Shown: positions 51,401 to 60,719 of the stretch, one piece after another
Layout of the letters: each line of letters opens with the position of its first letter
Position numbering within the stretch: position 1 is the first letter of the stretch
Source: Clostridium sp. AM34-11AC
GTDB taxonomy: Bacteria > Bacillota > Clostridia > Lachnospirales > Lachnospiraceae
DNA length: 60,878 nucleotides
Assembly: GCF_003435375.1 (NCBI RefSeq)
Contig: NZ_QWGL01000020.1
Coordinates: forward strand, 1 to 60,878
Direction of reading: 5' to 3'
The notes under the pieces: generated by a model
Seen by the model: the letters and a program-made list of their open reading frames with translations, nothing else
Database searches by the model: none
Told to the model about the DNA's origin: nothing
Translations under genes and position numbers: made by a program

Positions 51401-54400
51401 CGATGACGGAAGAGGAAAAGGATATGATGAACTTCCATTTTCGGTCACATCAGCGGGGGCAGCAGGGGAAAATGGAGATGGAGGTTATGAGATCTTTGCC
51501 TATGGTTTTTCGGAAGGAACGAAATTCTACCGCGTTGATACAGGGGAGGAGCTGGTGACAGGACCTCACGTGACGGGAACAGAAGAGGTGATTGTAAAAG
51601 ATGGGGCCGGGAGAACCGTATGGAAACGGGCGGAGAGCGATACCAGTGATCTTCTCTATCAGCCGGAGCGGGATGCGGCGGGAAATATTACCGGACAGGA
51701 ACCGGTGAGCCGGATAGAACCGCAGATCTTAGAGGCAGAACAGATTCCGGAAAAGATACCGATGAGCCTTTCAAATCTGTCTGTCAATGAGGAAGATGAG
51801 CGGTTTCAGGTGAAACTGGAGGACTGTGACCTTTCAGACGAAACGTCGGAGAGCTTTCTCTTCTTGAAGGCTCAGACAGAGGAGATCCTTGGAAGAAACG
51901 GGTATGAAGTTCCGGTTACGGCCGGAGGTATCCGCTCGCTGGAGGATGTGCCGGTCTATAGCCGGGGAGTAAAAAAGGGCCAGAAAGATCTCTGGGGAAT
52001 GACAACAGATCCGGGAGAGCCGGCAAAAAAGACCGTGTATGGTGCAGCGGTGCAGGAAATTACAGTGCCTGTCGAAAAGAATTCCTGTGTTCTGGATCTT
52101 ATGAGAAGCATTTTCACCTGGTATCAGGAACATCCCCAGTGGAACTTTTGCGGAATCGATGGGATCAGAAAAGAGGATGCTGGTTATCAGGTAACGCTGT
52201 ATGCAGGTGCATCTTCTATTGGAAATCGCAGATTTTTTACCTCAAAAGTGGAAAATGGGAAAAAGACGACGGACAGTGTCTATGCGGTGTACGAGGATCC
52301 AGTAAATCTCCGCTGGGTGTATCAGGAATATAAAAATAGCGGAAACTTCCGGTTCCAGATCGACAGACAGTATGTGATGGGGTCCGCCGGAAACAGAAGA
52401 TATTATCTCGATGCGACTCTGACACCGGCTCTGATGCCGGGAACAGATGGAAAGCTGACAGAGATCATGCATCAGGTCATGGTTTATCATAAAGAGGGAG
52501 AAGAGGTGATCGATTATCTGTCGGGAGATCCGGCACATGGATACCGTGTTCCGCTGACGAGAACGGAAGATAAGATCGAGGTCACAACAGAAAAAGAGCT
52601 CGTGGAAAAAGATGTGGAGATTCAAAGCGTAGTGAGGGAGAAGACTGGTGTATACAGAATTCAGGTTCGGACTTCCGGAAAAGATTCGTTCGGAAAGGAC
52701 TTTACCGATGGAAAGACGAGTCTCACCTTAAACTTTATCGTAAAACTTCCGGAAAAAGATCATGTCCTGACGGAAAAGGAGATCCAGACGATCGGAAACG
52801 CGAATGTCTGGGGATATCAGGAAGGAGACCGGATCGGTTATGCGGAATACCTTGTGAAATTCTCGGGGGCAGCGCTTGCTGTGTCAGTCTCAAAAAATCA
52901 GGACCTTTCAGACACTTACATCACTGCGAAGCGGTTGGTATACCGCGGTCAGGATAAGATCAGCGAGGATGGAGATACGGGGCTCACGCCTGTTCTTGTA
53001 CTGGAACGGCCGGTAAAGCAGAAGATACGGGTAGAGAAAAAGACGGATGACGAGAAAAACATCGGAAATTTCCGGTTTAAGATCTATCTGAAGTCCAATC
53101 TGGAACGGATCTTTTGCACAAGAGACGGAGAGATCTTCTGGGTGGATAAAAACGGGAAAACGGTGCAGATCGAAGAATACCAGAAAAATTTCCCGGAGCT
53201 GGTCCAGAAGGTCTATACGAAAAAGACGGACCGCCAGGTACTGGAGACAGTGGGGCGGAAGATAGATCCGGACCATGGGGAAGCCGGGACGGATAAAGGG
53301 TATAACTATGAGAAATTCTTTGCAGCTGTCCGGACAGCGGACACGGATCGCTGGAAGAGAAGGGGATTCCTGTGGAATACATCATTTAAATCGTTTGCGG
53401 CCAGTCTCATTACCGGAAAGCAAAATGAGATCAATACCTCGGAATACGCGAAGGAGAATGCGAAGCGCTCGGACGCAGTCCGGCAGTTTGCCATCGACTG
53501 GTATCTGAAAGCGGAGCAGGAACAGATGAAACAGGGAGAAAACGCATATTCGGATGAGCAGTATGATCATGCGTTCTATCTTGCGATCCAGAAAGCGGAG
53601 GACTATCTGCAGCCATTTTTCAAGTATGATCTGGGAAAAATCTATGCGATTGCCTGGGACTGCGAAGAGAATGGCGGACTAGACGGGGATAGGACGACTC
53701 TGGCGGTCCGGAAGGAAAATGGACAGGCACAGGAAGAGGCAGCGTCAGCGGTATCGAGGTATCTTCCTTACGGAGAATATGTGATCGTGGAGGAACAGCC
53801 CCATGCGCCGGAGCTTCTTGACTTTAAGAATAGGCATTATGAGATCGATGCGCCGAAGGAGATATTTCTTCCAGTGGCAGGCGGACAGACTGAGGCTGGA
53901 GATGACTGGAAGGAGAAGTATGTATACAGGACTGCAGATTCTCCGTGGGATCTTGCAAAAAAATATCTGATACGCTTTAACGAGGAGTCGGCGGAAAACC
54001 AGAAACAGGAACTTCGGGAGTATGTGATATGTGCCCACAGCAATGATGGGGATTTTGAAGTCTATCCGTATGGACTTTCTGAGAAAAAGAGAGCAGGGCA
54101 TTACGAGCCTTACGGGAATGAGAAGGTAAAGCAGTACTATCATTACCGGTCAGATAGTGAAAATGGAGCGAAGAGAGAGGGAAAGGAGATGATGACAGGC
54201 ATAAAGACTGCCTATGACGGGGAATATGCGCCGATGCTTGTTCCATGGAGCATTGTGGATCCGAATGAGGAGAAGGAGGATACAGTCTGGGCCGGTTATG
54301 GGGAAAAGACATTTTTGAATCGAAAGTATTTCTCAAATCTGAGAATTGAGAAGCTTGACGCGGAAACTGGAGAGCCGATCCTTCATGATGACGCGGTATT

Positions 54401-57400
54401 TGGGGTCTATCGGGCGGAAAGAAATGAGACGGACGACGGGGATGGTGCCGTGCGATGTTATACGGCGGATACGATGATCCTTGGAAGCCAGCATTTTCTT
54501 GAGGCGATGGGGGCAAAGGAAATCCGGACATTTGCGAGAAAGGCAGCCGGGGCCGGAGAGCTTTTCTATGGAACGGTCCCTGCCGGAACACCGATCTGTC
54601 AGGAGAGTGATCTGGTAAGTTTTACGGATAAAAATGGGCTGCAGACAGGAACACTCATGGCGATCCCGACGATTCGGGATATCGAGGAAAAGGGGATTCT
54701 CCAGGCAGTTGGATATGCAAAAACACCGAATCCGCTTCCCGCGGGGGTTTATGTGCTGGCGGAGGTGAAGCCGCCGGCCGGGTATGTGCGTTCAGGACCT
54801 GTGGCAGTAGAGATTTACAGTGACCGGATCCTGTATTCCGGAGGCTGGACAGAAGGAAAAACGGCGGCAGCAGTTTACGGGTACGAGCAGGATCCGGATG
54901 GAATCCACCCGGAAAATGTCACGGATACTGCCAGAATATATGCGGAAAATACCGCAACAATTCTGGAAATTTCAAAAACAAAGGCAATAGACTCAATTCG
55001 TGGAATGAAAGTATCAGGGCGAGTGGAAGGAACGATATCGGAACTTCGTGCACAGTACGGGCTTGAGAATCTAGATCTTGCCTACAATCATGCAGGTACA
55101 TACCAGGGATTTGGCTGGAAAAAGGGGACTCTGGAGATGCTGGAGCAGAGGAAACGCGGCGGAGAACGGGTGGAGATTGTCTATGAGAATGGAATCTTTC
55201 AGGGTTATGGTTATGTGACGAGAAAACTGGAGGCGGCAGATCATCAGAATCCGTATGTAACAGGAGCCAAGCTTGCACTTTACGATGCGATCCGGGTCAA
55301 TCAGACCGGGGATTCACAGGATCATGCATTTGAAGGTGTTGAGCTCACAAGGGACAGAAATGGAAATGTGACAGATATTGTTGTAAAAGAGGGATATGCC
55401 GGAGAAAAGCTGGAATTTTCCCGGGACAGAGCATCAGTAGATGAGATGCGGGGAGAAGATACCTGGGAAATCAAGACAGTGAAGCGAAGGGATACACCGG
55501 TCTTATTCTATGATCTTGGAAATCTTGATGTGATAAAAAAGGGAAAAGACGGGACTTTCTACGGCTATGACCGGGAAGGACGGCAACAGAAGATCACCTT
55601 TGATACAGAATCGATCTATGCGTTGAAAAACGGACAGCCGGTATTTGAAATATCGGGAGGCGATTTTACAAAACTTGTGTATGACCGGAAATCGAAGGTA
55701 TTTACTGCAACGGATCCGGAGACCACACTGTTTCATCTCGATGGATCTTTGTGCAGGGATGCGGAGGTTGATGCCTACACAGGCTTGGCATATGTGAAGA
55801 AGACAGAAATCGGATCGAATGGAAGAGAACAGCAGGTATTCTATGTATGGCCCGTGGTAAAGGAAACAGACACCGCGGGAAATCTGACTGGAAGAAGAAA
55901 AATACTGACGGGAAGACCGGCGGAGATCATGGAAGGAAGTGAGAATGCCTATATTACGGGAACATGGAACACGGAAACAAGGGTTTTTGAAAAATGGATG
56001 GAACCGGTTCTCGATGAGTTTGGCCTGGTGAAATATTATCCGGAGAGCGGAGCTCTGTATAAAAAGGGTGAGCCGGTCTATGACCGGGATGGGGACTATG
56101 TGACATACCGGTATGAGGAGCTTCTGGAGATGGAAAACCGGGCTGCGTATCATTTAAATGAGAGAGAAAAGCTGCTTGATGTGGGAGATCCGGAGAATGA
56201 GGCGGATGACGTGCCGCTAAAGCACAGGAAAGGAGAGTCCTATCTGATTCCAAATGTGTGGATCAGCGGCGAAAAAACGATTCAGGATGGACGGATGGAT
56301 GAAAGTACGGACGGACAGCCGGACCTTTTAAGGCGGGTGATCCCGGGCAGCTATATCCTGGAAGAACTGGAAGCGCCGGATGGCTATGTCCGCACATTTC
56401 CGTCAGCAGTGGAAGTGAAGGAGACGAATGAGGTCCAGAGAGTACTCTTGTCGGATGAAAAAACAAAGGTGGAGATCGCAAAAATCGACGGAACAGAAGA
56501 TTACCGTCAGAAGGTAGAAAACCGCACAGATATGGAGACAAGTGAAACAAGCACAGAGATCCGGGGCACATACAGCCAGACCTTTGTAACAGGGGCGAAG
56601 CTTGCGCTGTTTAAGGCAAAGCGGGTAAATACTGCCGATCAGGATAAATATCCTAAAGGATATTATCTCGTGAAGGCAGAGGAGACACCGGCTGTGTGGA
56701 ACTCGGAAGATCCTGTGGATAACCGTAAAGCTTCAGTCACTGCAATGTGGATAACGGATGAAAAACCGAAATATTTTGAAGGAATTCCTGTAGGTGATTA
56801 TATTCTGGAGGAACTAGAAACACCGGGTGGCTACATTCCTGCATCCATGGAGATTACAGTGGAGGAAACAGGAAATCTGCAGAGCTTTGTTTTGAAAGAC
56901 GATCATACGAAGCTGGAGGTCTTTAAGCTTGAGAGAAATGCATCCGGGGAGAAAGAGCCGTTATCCTGGCCTGCCGCAGCAGAGTTTGTCCTCTGTGAGG
57001 CAGTTCTGGATGAGAATGGGGGAGCAAAGACGGAAAACGGCGCTTATCTGTACCGGAAAGACCGAATCGTGGACAGTTGGAAGGCGGATGATCTGTCGGA
57101 ATATGTTCCGGCGATTCCAGAGGCGTATGAAAAGATGTTTGGACAGTATGGAAATGAATTCCGGCAGTTCTCGTGGAAAGAGGAATTTCAGGGAAGAGTC
57201 TCTTCAGGAGATGCCAGACTTCTGGAGGATATGGCGACGGAAAACAGAAAAATCATCACACAGATCTGGGAATTATCGGATGGAAGCAGAATGCGGGTCT
57301 CAGTCACAGTTGATGGAGATCCGAAAAGATTAACATCCGACGGTCAGCTGTCACCGCGGTTTGAATACCAGTTCCGCTATCATGACAGATCATCCGAGAG

Positions 57401-58655
57401 GTATCCGGGAATGACCAGTTATGATATGAGAGCCGGTCTGCACCGAATTGACCGGATCCCGGAAGGAAAATATGTACTTCTTGAGACGAGAGTTCCGGAC
57501 GGTTATCAGGGAGCGGAACCGATCCTTATCACGGTAGACCAGACGGAGAATATCGTCCGTTATGAGGTGGAAAACAGACGGGAACCAGAAGAAAAGATAG
57601 CATGTGGCAGGATCAGGATCCGAAAGACAGATGCGGAAGATAAAGAATTGAAACTTTCCGGGGCATGGTTTGAGGCGGTCTGCGTACAGACGGGAGAAAA
57701 GACGGTATTTATGACAGGTGCGGACGGAATTGCGCTGTCACCGGAGCTCCCGATCGGTTATCTGAAAAATGGTGCCTGGGTCATGTACGAGTATGAGGTT
57801 CAGGAGATCCAGTCTCCACCCGGATATGGGTGTTCGGAAGAGACGTTTTCTATCGTATTTGACAGGGAAAAAGAAGCGGTGGTCCAGTTGTATGAACTTT
57901 CGATTACGAATAAAAAGACGAGAGCACAGTTCAGCAAGTTAGATATGGCGACGGGAGAAGAACTGCCTGGAGCGTCCCTGGAGTTAAAAACGGTGGATGG
58001 AACGGTCATCGATTCCTGGATATCAGGAAAAACTCCGCATTTTGTGGATGGAACGCTGACAGCAGGAGAGACGTATATCCTGACGGAGATATCTGCGCCG
58101 GATGGGTATGAGATCGCTGATTCCATCAAATTTACAGTGCCAATAGATGGAAGCTTTATAAAAATCGGGATGACAGACCGCAGAAAAACACTGGACGAAC
58201 CGGAAAGACCTACTGAACCGGAGCTGCCGACAGAGCCCGCCGAATCTGAGACAACGGCGCCAGCGGAGACTCCGACAGCGCCGAAGGAACCGGAGACGTC
58301 TGAGAGACCGGCAGAGCTGGAACAGCCAACAGCGCCCACTCCGCATGACAAACCGAAGAAACCGGTGGAGGCAGAGTGGACAGAACCGGAATCGGAGGAG
58401 GAATCGAAACAAGAACGGGACCGAGAAAAGACGTATGGCAGGATTACGGTACGCTATGAGCGGGAATTTTCCGGCAGCACAGAGGGGCGAGTCCGTCAGA
58501 AGGACAGGACAAGTCTCAGGACCCCGGAGACTGGCGATACCCGGAGACCGGAAATTGCGGTATTTGGTCTGTTTATCGGATTCCTTGGTCTTTGGTATCT
58601 GCATATAAAGAAGGAGGAAAATGAGAGAAAAGAAGAACGTAAGGATAAAAAATGA
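48483..58655 (+). CDS. Giant Cna-B (SpaA-like) surface adhesin with sortase-type anchor
   Basis: A 3390-residue secreted protein. The signal peptide spans about residues 1-33. At the mature N terminus, APYYCLDGGKGW (Cys47) and TQAKRLFWAYPDNW resemble a thioester domain. Cna-B/SpaA-type modules begin with K-x-D patterns near residues 380, 812, 1514, 1953, 2258, 2662, 2812, 3044 and 3148. Several end in the E-box form LEELEAPDGY, LEELETPGGY, LETRVPDGY or LTEISAPDGY, whose Glu catalyses Lys-Asn isopeptide bonds. A Pro/Glu/Thr-rich wall spacer (about 3239-3305) leads to TPETG (about 3347-3351), a hydrophobic helix and a Lys/Glu tail, a variant of the sortase LPxTG signal. The middle third contains unassigned regions. 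It shares a 35-nt overlap with the next gene. Confidence 0.85.
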   Translation: MEEKKRRRWLAGFLAVIMTITGVGIPLPFPSEASDVWPQKSTAPYYCLDGGKGWKKVDRYDMYKFDTMPSPLTETQAKRLFWAYPDNWSALKDAAKKFDPGLYAEIASVTSSANIVKYVKDDAGTKFAWVADNPEIEDRAIAVMEQASSVGLAAGKEAPDAIRGATSEDTAVPFQVLPFSDGPGALDTEFVLGKEFIRDIAKIELQSVWDNGSTGGNVGWLDASQDKNIAKSVMGQNLYEVTWSGDAIRIHNNGSVTANENAVGSNMTDEEKYNKTTVRYKITMKGNSGWYTEGSWNPEYLREWMDFKVCINAPEHQRLYKADMRIIPSDMVFYLVISQDGESGEPGGAGDGEIPEYGVEPPTLEFQIYRHKETFSADYNVRLVKHDDETGMPLKGSQFYLYERFEDGGKISKTDGEERLAEKNLSFRPWSGFQVFSEGTTNGKGEITYKDTRKYAYEKTYCDGHAAPSWANMPEDQEDGDSGDEDGKKSDAYEEAAEQTRDNNRAAAKQWMELVEACEAEAEGGCHFHWLADESVYDEVQEVLESGEPDGRSRKNAGNERKLRAASEAAFEESGCKADCEETYRKFIGLRFTYTWREIQARNGYILHDLHLDDIPVEMITTDSSQAGADAEKRSGSSREITENIWYSGNGMTGGSTVSERKIPVVKSRAGTIMKRTASNAEADTKEAAVKATASNAEKKSIFDRFYGWFMGRSREEADDGEESDDWGEFEGVGDFEDILADAEEDGIRHLDLGDSERYSHCNGAEDCGDAWHVYDHRTEGRIHITKKDRDLFRGESDDYSSYGDAEGDGTLEGAVYGLFAAEDIVHPDAEVTGNGILTNTGVVYKKNDLVAAAATDQDGNADFLCYTEAPGVEYDYTAGKIRKRTDISWNGPGNLYQENMEKNGNWWIGRPLILGKYYIKELSRSEGYELSVNGMDQEITNRGAGFETPGSVTDANGTAVVTMPELAAAMEGDDGRGKGYDELPFSVTSAGAAGENGDGGYEIFAYGFSEGTKFYRVDTGEELVTGPHVTGTEEVIVKDGAGRTVWKRAESDTSDLLYQPERDAAGNITGQEPVSRIEPQILEAEQIPEKIPMSLSNLSVNEEDERFQVKLEDCDLSDETSESFLFLKAQTEEILGRNGYEVPVTAGGIRSLEDVPVYSRGVKKGQKDLWGMTTDPGEPAKKTVYGAAVQEITVPVEKNSCVLDLMRSIFTWYQEHPQWNFCGIDGIRKEDAGYQVTLYAGASSIGNRRFFTSKVENGKKTTDSVYAVYEDPVNLRWVYQEYKNSGNFRFQIDRQYVMGSAGNRRYYLDATLTPALMPGTDGKLTEIMHQVMVYHKEGEEVIDYLSGDPAHGYRVPLTRTEDKIEVTTEKELVEKDVEIQSVVREKTGVYRIQVRTSGKDSFGKDFTDGKTSLTLNFIVKLPEKDHVLTEKEIQTIGNANVWGYQEGDRIGYAEYLVKFSGAALAVSVSKNQDLSDTYITAKRLVYRGQDKISEDGDTGLTPVLVLERPVKQKIRVEKKTDDEKNIGNFRFKIYLKSNLERIFCTRDGEIFWVDKNGKTVQIEEYQKNFPELVQKVYTKKTDRQVLETVGRKIDPDHGEAGTDKGYNYEKFFAAVRTADTDRWKRRGFLWNTSFKSFAASLITGKQNEINTSEYAKENAKRSDAVRQFAIDWYLKAEQEQMKQGENAYSDEQYDHAFYLAIQKAEDYLQPFFKYDLGKIYAIAWDCEENGGLDGDRTTLAVRKENGQAQEEAASAVSRYLPYGEYVIVEEQPHAPELLDFKNRHYEIDAPKEIFLPVAGGQTEAGDDWKEKYVYRTADSPWDLAKKYLIRFNEESAENQKQELREYVICAHSNDGDFEVYPYGLSEKKRAGHYEPYGNEKVKQYYHYRSDSENGAKREGKEMMTGIKTAYDGEYAPMLVPWSIVDPNEEKEDTVWAGYGEKTFLNRKYFSNLRIEKLDAETGEPILHDDAVFGVYRAERNETDDGDGAVRCYTADTMILGSQHFLEAMGAKEIRTFARKAAGAGELFYGTVPAGTPICQESDLVSFTDKNGLQTGTLMAIPTIRDIEEKGILQAVGYAKTPNPLPAGVYVLAEVKPPAGYVRSGPVAVEIYSDRILYSGGWTEGKTAAAVYGYEQDPDGIHPENVTDTARIYAENTATILEISKTKAIDSIRGMKVSGRVEGTISELRAQYGLENLDLAYNHAGTYQGFGWKKGTLEMLEQRKRGGERVEIVYENGIFQGYGYVTRKLEAADHQNPYVTGAKLALYDAIRVNQTGDSQDHAFEGVELTRDRNGNVTDIVVKEGYAGEKLEFSRDRASVDEMRGEDTWEIKTVKRRDTPVLFYDLGNLDVIKKGKDGTFYGYDREGRQQKITFDTESIYALKNGQPVFEISGGDFTKLVYDRKSKVFTATDPETTLFHLDGSLCRDAEVDAYTGLAYVKKTEIGSNGREQQVFYVWPVVKETDTAGNLTGRRKILTGRPAEIMEGSENAYITGTWNTETRVFEKWMEPVLDEFGLVKYYPESGALYKKGEPVYDRDGDYVTYRYEELLEMENRAAYHLNEREKLLDVGDPENEADDVPLKHRKGESYLIPNVWISGEKTIQDGRMDESTDGQPDLLRRVIPGSYILEELEAPDGYVRTFPSAVEVKETNEVQRVLLSDEKTKVEIAKIDGTEDYRQKVENRTDMETSETSTEIRGTYSQTFVTGAKLALFKAKRVNTADQDKYPKGYYLVKAEETPAVWNSEDPVDNRKASVTAMWITDEKPKYFEGIPVGDYILEELETPGGYIPASMEITVEETGNLQSFVLKDDHTKLEVFKLERNASGEKEPLSWPAAAEFVLCEAVLDENGGAKTENGAYLYRKDRIVDSWKADDLSEYVPAIPEAYEKMFGQYGNEFRQFSWKEEFQGRVSSGDARLLEDMATENRKIITQIWELSDGSRMRVSVTVDGDPKRLTSDGQLSPRFEYQFRYHDRSSERYPGMTSYDMRAGLHRIDRIPEGKYVLLETRVPDGYQGAEPILITVDQTENIVRYEVENRREPEEKIACGRIRIRKTDAEDKELKLSGAWFEAVCVQTGEKTVFMTGADGIALSPELPIGYLKNGAWVMYEYEVQEIQSPPGYGCSEETFSIVFDREKEAVVQLYELSITNKKTRAQFSKLDMATGEELPGASLELKTVDGTVIDSWISGKTPHFVDGTLTAGETYILTEISAPDGYEIADSIKFTVPIDGSFIKIGMTDRRKTLDEPERPTEPELPTEPAESETTAPAETPTAPKEPETSERPAELEQPTAPTPHDKPKKPVEAEWTEPESEEESKQERDREKTYGRITVRYEREFSGSTEGRVRQKDRTSLRTPETGDTRRPEIAVFGLFIGFLGLWYLHIKKEENERKEERKDKK

Positions 58656-59658
58656 TGGGAGCCGAATATTCCGGCTTCCTGTCAAAAAAATTTCCGGTTT
58701 TTTAGGAAGTGTGATGTTTCTGTCATGTCTGGCATTTCCGCTGCCTACGTTTGCAGAGGAAACACTTTTCACGGAAGAGGCAGCATCTGGAAAAAAAAAA
58801 TCAGAAGAAAAAGAGACTTTGATCTATGAAAGCCCCATATTTACGGATGGAGGTGAGGCATTCATACCGGAAGAGACAAGGAGCGAGGGGGAAAAGGAAT
58901 ACCGGTTGGTATCAAAACGAATCAGAAATGCGAAAAAAGCCGGAGAAATAACATATGCCCAGGTGACAATTCCCTATGACCTGGAAGGTGATGATACGGT
59001 GCCGGAGACGGCAGACGTTCCGCTTATCGATGAGGAGTCCGGCACAGAGTTTGAGCGGGAACTTTCTCTTGTAGATGTGGAAGAGACGTCGAGAAGCTGG
59101 TCGGATACCTTTTCCTTTTCTGTGACGGTATCTGGATACGGGGCAGATTCGTTCTATTTGGGAGATATGGAGATTCCTGGCGATGCAGATCTTGCTGATT
59201 ATGGAGAAAAACTTTTAGAACTTGCAGGGTTGTCCCGGGTATGTTATCGGGTGGACCGGGTGGAATGGGACGGAGAACCTTATATGGATGGGGAGGTGAT
59301 GTTCAGAAATGCGACTGCAGGCGGAAGTAAGCTGATTCGAAATGTAAAAGCAAAATATGGAGGTCAGATCCGAACACCGGATCTGGAAGGAAAGCAGTAT
59401 ATTGGAATTTATGAGGAAGTTCTTCCAGAAACGGAAAATGAGACAGAAAACGCACCCGAGACAGAGATCGTAAGTCGGGCAGAAGAAGAAACGGATCCCC
59501 CAGATCTTTTGAGAACCAGTCTGGCGGAGCGGATCATAGAATGGCTGGAGAGCCATGTCACAACGATAACGGTCAGTATCGGGATCCTGTTCTTTTTAGC
59601 AACGGGAATCTGGTTATTCGTGAAGACAGGAAAAAAGCCAGGGCGTCAGTTACCCTAG
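58621..59658 (+). CDS. Membrane-anchored partner of the giant adhesin
   Basis: A 345-residue protein. A signal peptide (cleavage near TFAEE, residue about 45) is followed by a Lys/Glu-rich segment encoded partly by ten consecutive A (58791-58800), a beta-rich extracellular domain (about 85-275, with SFSVTVSGYGADSFYLGD and RVEWDGEPYMDGEVMF), a Glu-rich linker and a C-terminal membrane helix (about 312-332) with a basic tail. It has no LPxTG motif. Its start, with AAGGAGG, lies within the end of the giant adhesin gene, so the two are translationally coupled. I do not recognise the family; a helper for display or attachment of the adhesin is a guess from position. Confidence 0.7.
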   Translation: MREKKNVRIKNDGSRIFRLPVKKISGFLGSVMFLSCLAFPLPTFAEETLFTEEAASGKKKSEEKETLIYESPIFTDGGEAFIPEETRSEGEKEYRLVSKRIRNAKKAGEITYAQVTIPYDLEGDDTVPETADVPLIDEESGTEFERELSLVDVEETSRSWSDTFSFSVTVSGYGADSFYLGDMEIPGDADLADYGEKLLELAGLSRVCYRVDRVEWDGEPYMDGEVMFRNATAGGSKLIRNVKAKYGGQIRTPDLEGKQYIGIYEEVLPETENETENAPETEIVSRAEEETDPPDLLRTSLAERIIEWLESHVTTITVSIGILFFLATGIWLFVKTGKKPGRQLP

Positions 59659-60006
59659 CTTTTCCTGCCAGTCTTTTTCCTTAAAACCGGTGAGAACAAA
59701 GGAATCGCCGATAACTAACGGACGCTTTACAAGCATTCCGTCTGTTGCGAGCAAGGCAATCTGCTCTTCTTCGTTCAGTGTCGGGAGTTTATCCTTCAAT
59801 CCCATGGATTTATAGATAAGTCCGCTGGTGTTAAAGAATTTTTTTAACGGAAGTCCGCTCTTTTTATACCATTCTGTCAGTTCCTCCGCAGTGGGATTGT
59901 TCTCCTTGATGTGGCGGCTGGTATAGGATACGTTATGCTCATCAAGCCAGCGCTTTGCCTTCTGACAGGTAGAACAGGGTGGATACTCTAGAAAAAGAAT
60001 ACTCAT
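59650..60006 (-). CDS. ArsC/Spx family protein
   Basis: A 118-residue thioredoxin-fold protein of the arsenate reductase-like/Spx family. CSTC is near residues 10-13 (EYPPCSTCQKAKRWL), and KRPLVIGDSFVLTGFKEKDW near the C terminus matches the family. Members are either glutaredoxin-like reductases or Spx-type regulators; the lack of an extra C-terminal RNA-polymerase-binding extension favours the reductase type. The start at 60006 has GGAGGT upstream. Its 3' end overlaps the converging adhesin-partner gene by 9 nt, with no terminator between them. Confidence 0.85.
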   Translation of the reverse strand: MSILFLEYPPCSTCQKAKRWLDEHNVSYTSRHIKENNPTAEELTEWYKKSGLPLKKFFNTSGLIYKSMGLKDKLPTLNEEEQIALLATDGMLVKRPLVIGDSFVLTGFKEKDWQEKLG

Positions 60007-60194
60007 AGTGAAAAACACCTCCATGGGCTTAGTATAATGGATTTTCGCGGAGAATACAATGAGAAGGAAGAGAATTGAAGGGAGAATGCTGCGGTTTCCA
60101 GGATTGGACGGACGGGAAGAAGACATTCTGTAGAGTATGTGTTAATGTCGGGAAGTTCTAAAGAAACGGCAATCGCAGGGCATAGAAGAAAAAC

Positions 60195-60719
60195 ATGGAT
60201 ATATTGATTTTCCTCTCAGAATTCATGGTTCCGCTCACGGTATTTTATATCGTTGGTTCCGGAATCCTCGCAAAACGGCCGGTATTCGACGATTTCCTGG
60301 ATGGTGCAAAAGAAGGAATGCGGACAGTGGCGGATGTACTTCCAACCTTGATCGGACTGATGACTGCGGTGGGAGTATTGAGAGCTTCCGGGATTCTGGA
60401 GGTATTATCAGAGCTTCTGAAATTCCCAGCCGCACTCTGCCATATCCCGGTTCCGGTAATTCCGATCATCCTGGTGAGGATCATATCCAGTTCCGCGGCT
60501 GTCGGTCTGATCCTTGATATTTTTAAAGAATACGGTCCAGATTCCTTGGTGGGAAATATGGTCTCGATCATGATGGGGTGTACGGAGACAGTATTTTACA
60601 CCATGAGTGTATATTTTATGTCTGCCCATATCCGAAAGACCCGTTGGACACTGCCGGGAGCTCTAGTCGCGACAGCGGCCGGGATAGCTGCAAGTATCTT
60701 TCTGGCGGATTTACTGTAA
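60195..60719 (+). CDS. spmB: Spore maturation protein B
   Basis: A 174-residue membrane protein of the nucleoside-recognition (Gate) family, with four to five helices. Motifs match SpmB: FDDFLDGAKEGMRTVADVLPTLIGLMTAVGVLRASG near residues 31-66, ISSSAAVGLILDIFKEYGPDS near 98-118, and MMGCTETVFYTMSVYF near 128-143. With SpmA it promotes spore-core dehydration. In Bacillus the two genes are adjacent; here about 26 kb of accessory genes separate them. The ribosome site is weak (GAAGAAA). Confidence 0.9.
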   Translation: MDILIFLSEFMVPLTVFYIVGSGILAKRPVFDDFLDGAKEGMRTVADVLPTLIGLMTAVGVLRASGILEVLSELLKFPAALCHIPVPVIPIILVRIISSSAAVGLILDIFKEYGPDSLVGNMVSIMMGCTETVFYTMSVYFMSAHIRKTRWTLPGALVATAAGIAASIFLADLL

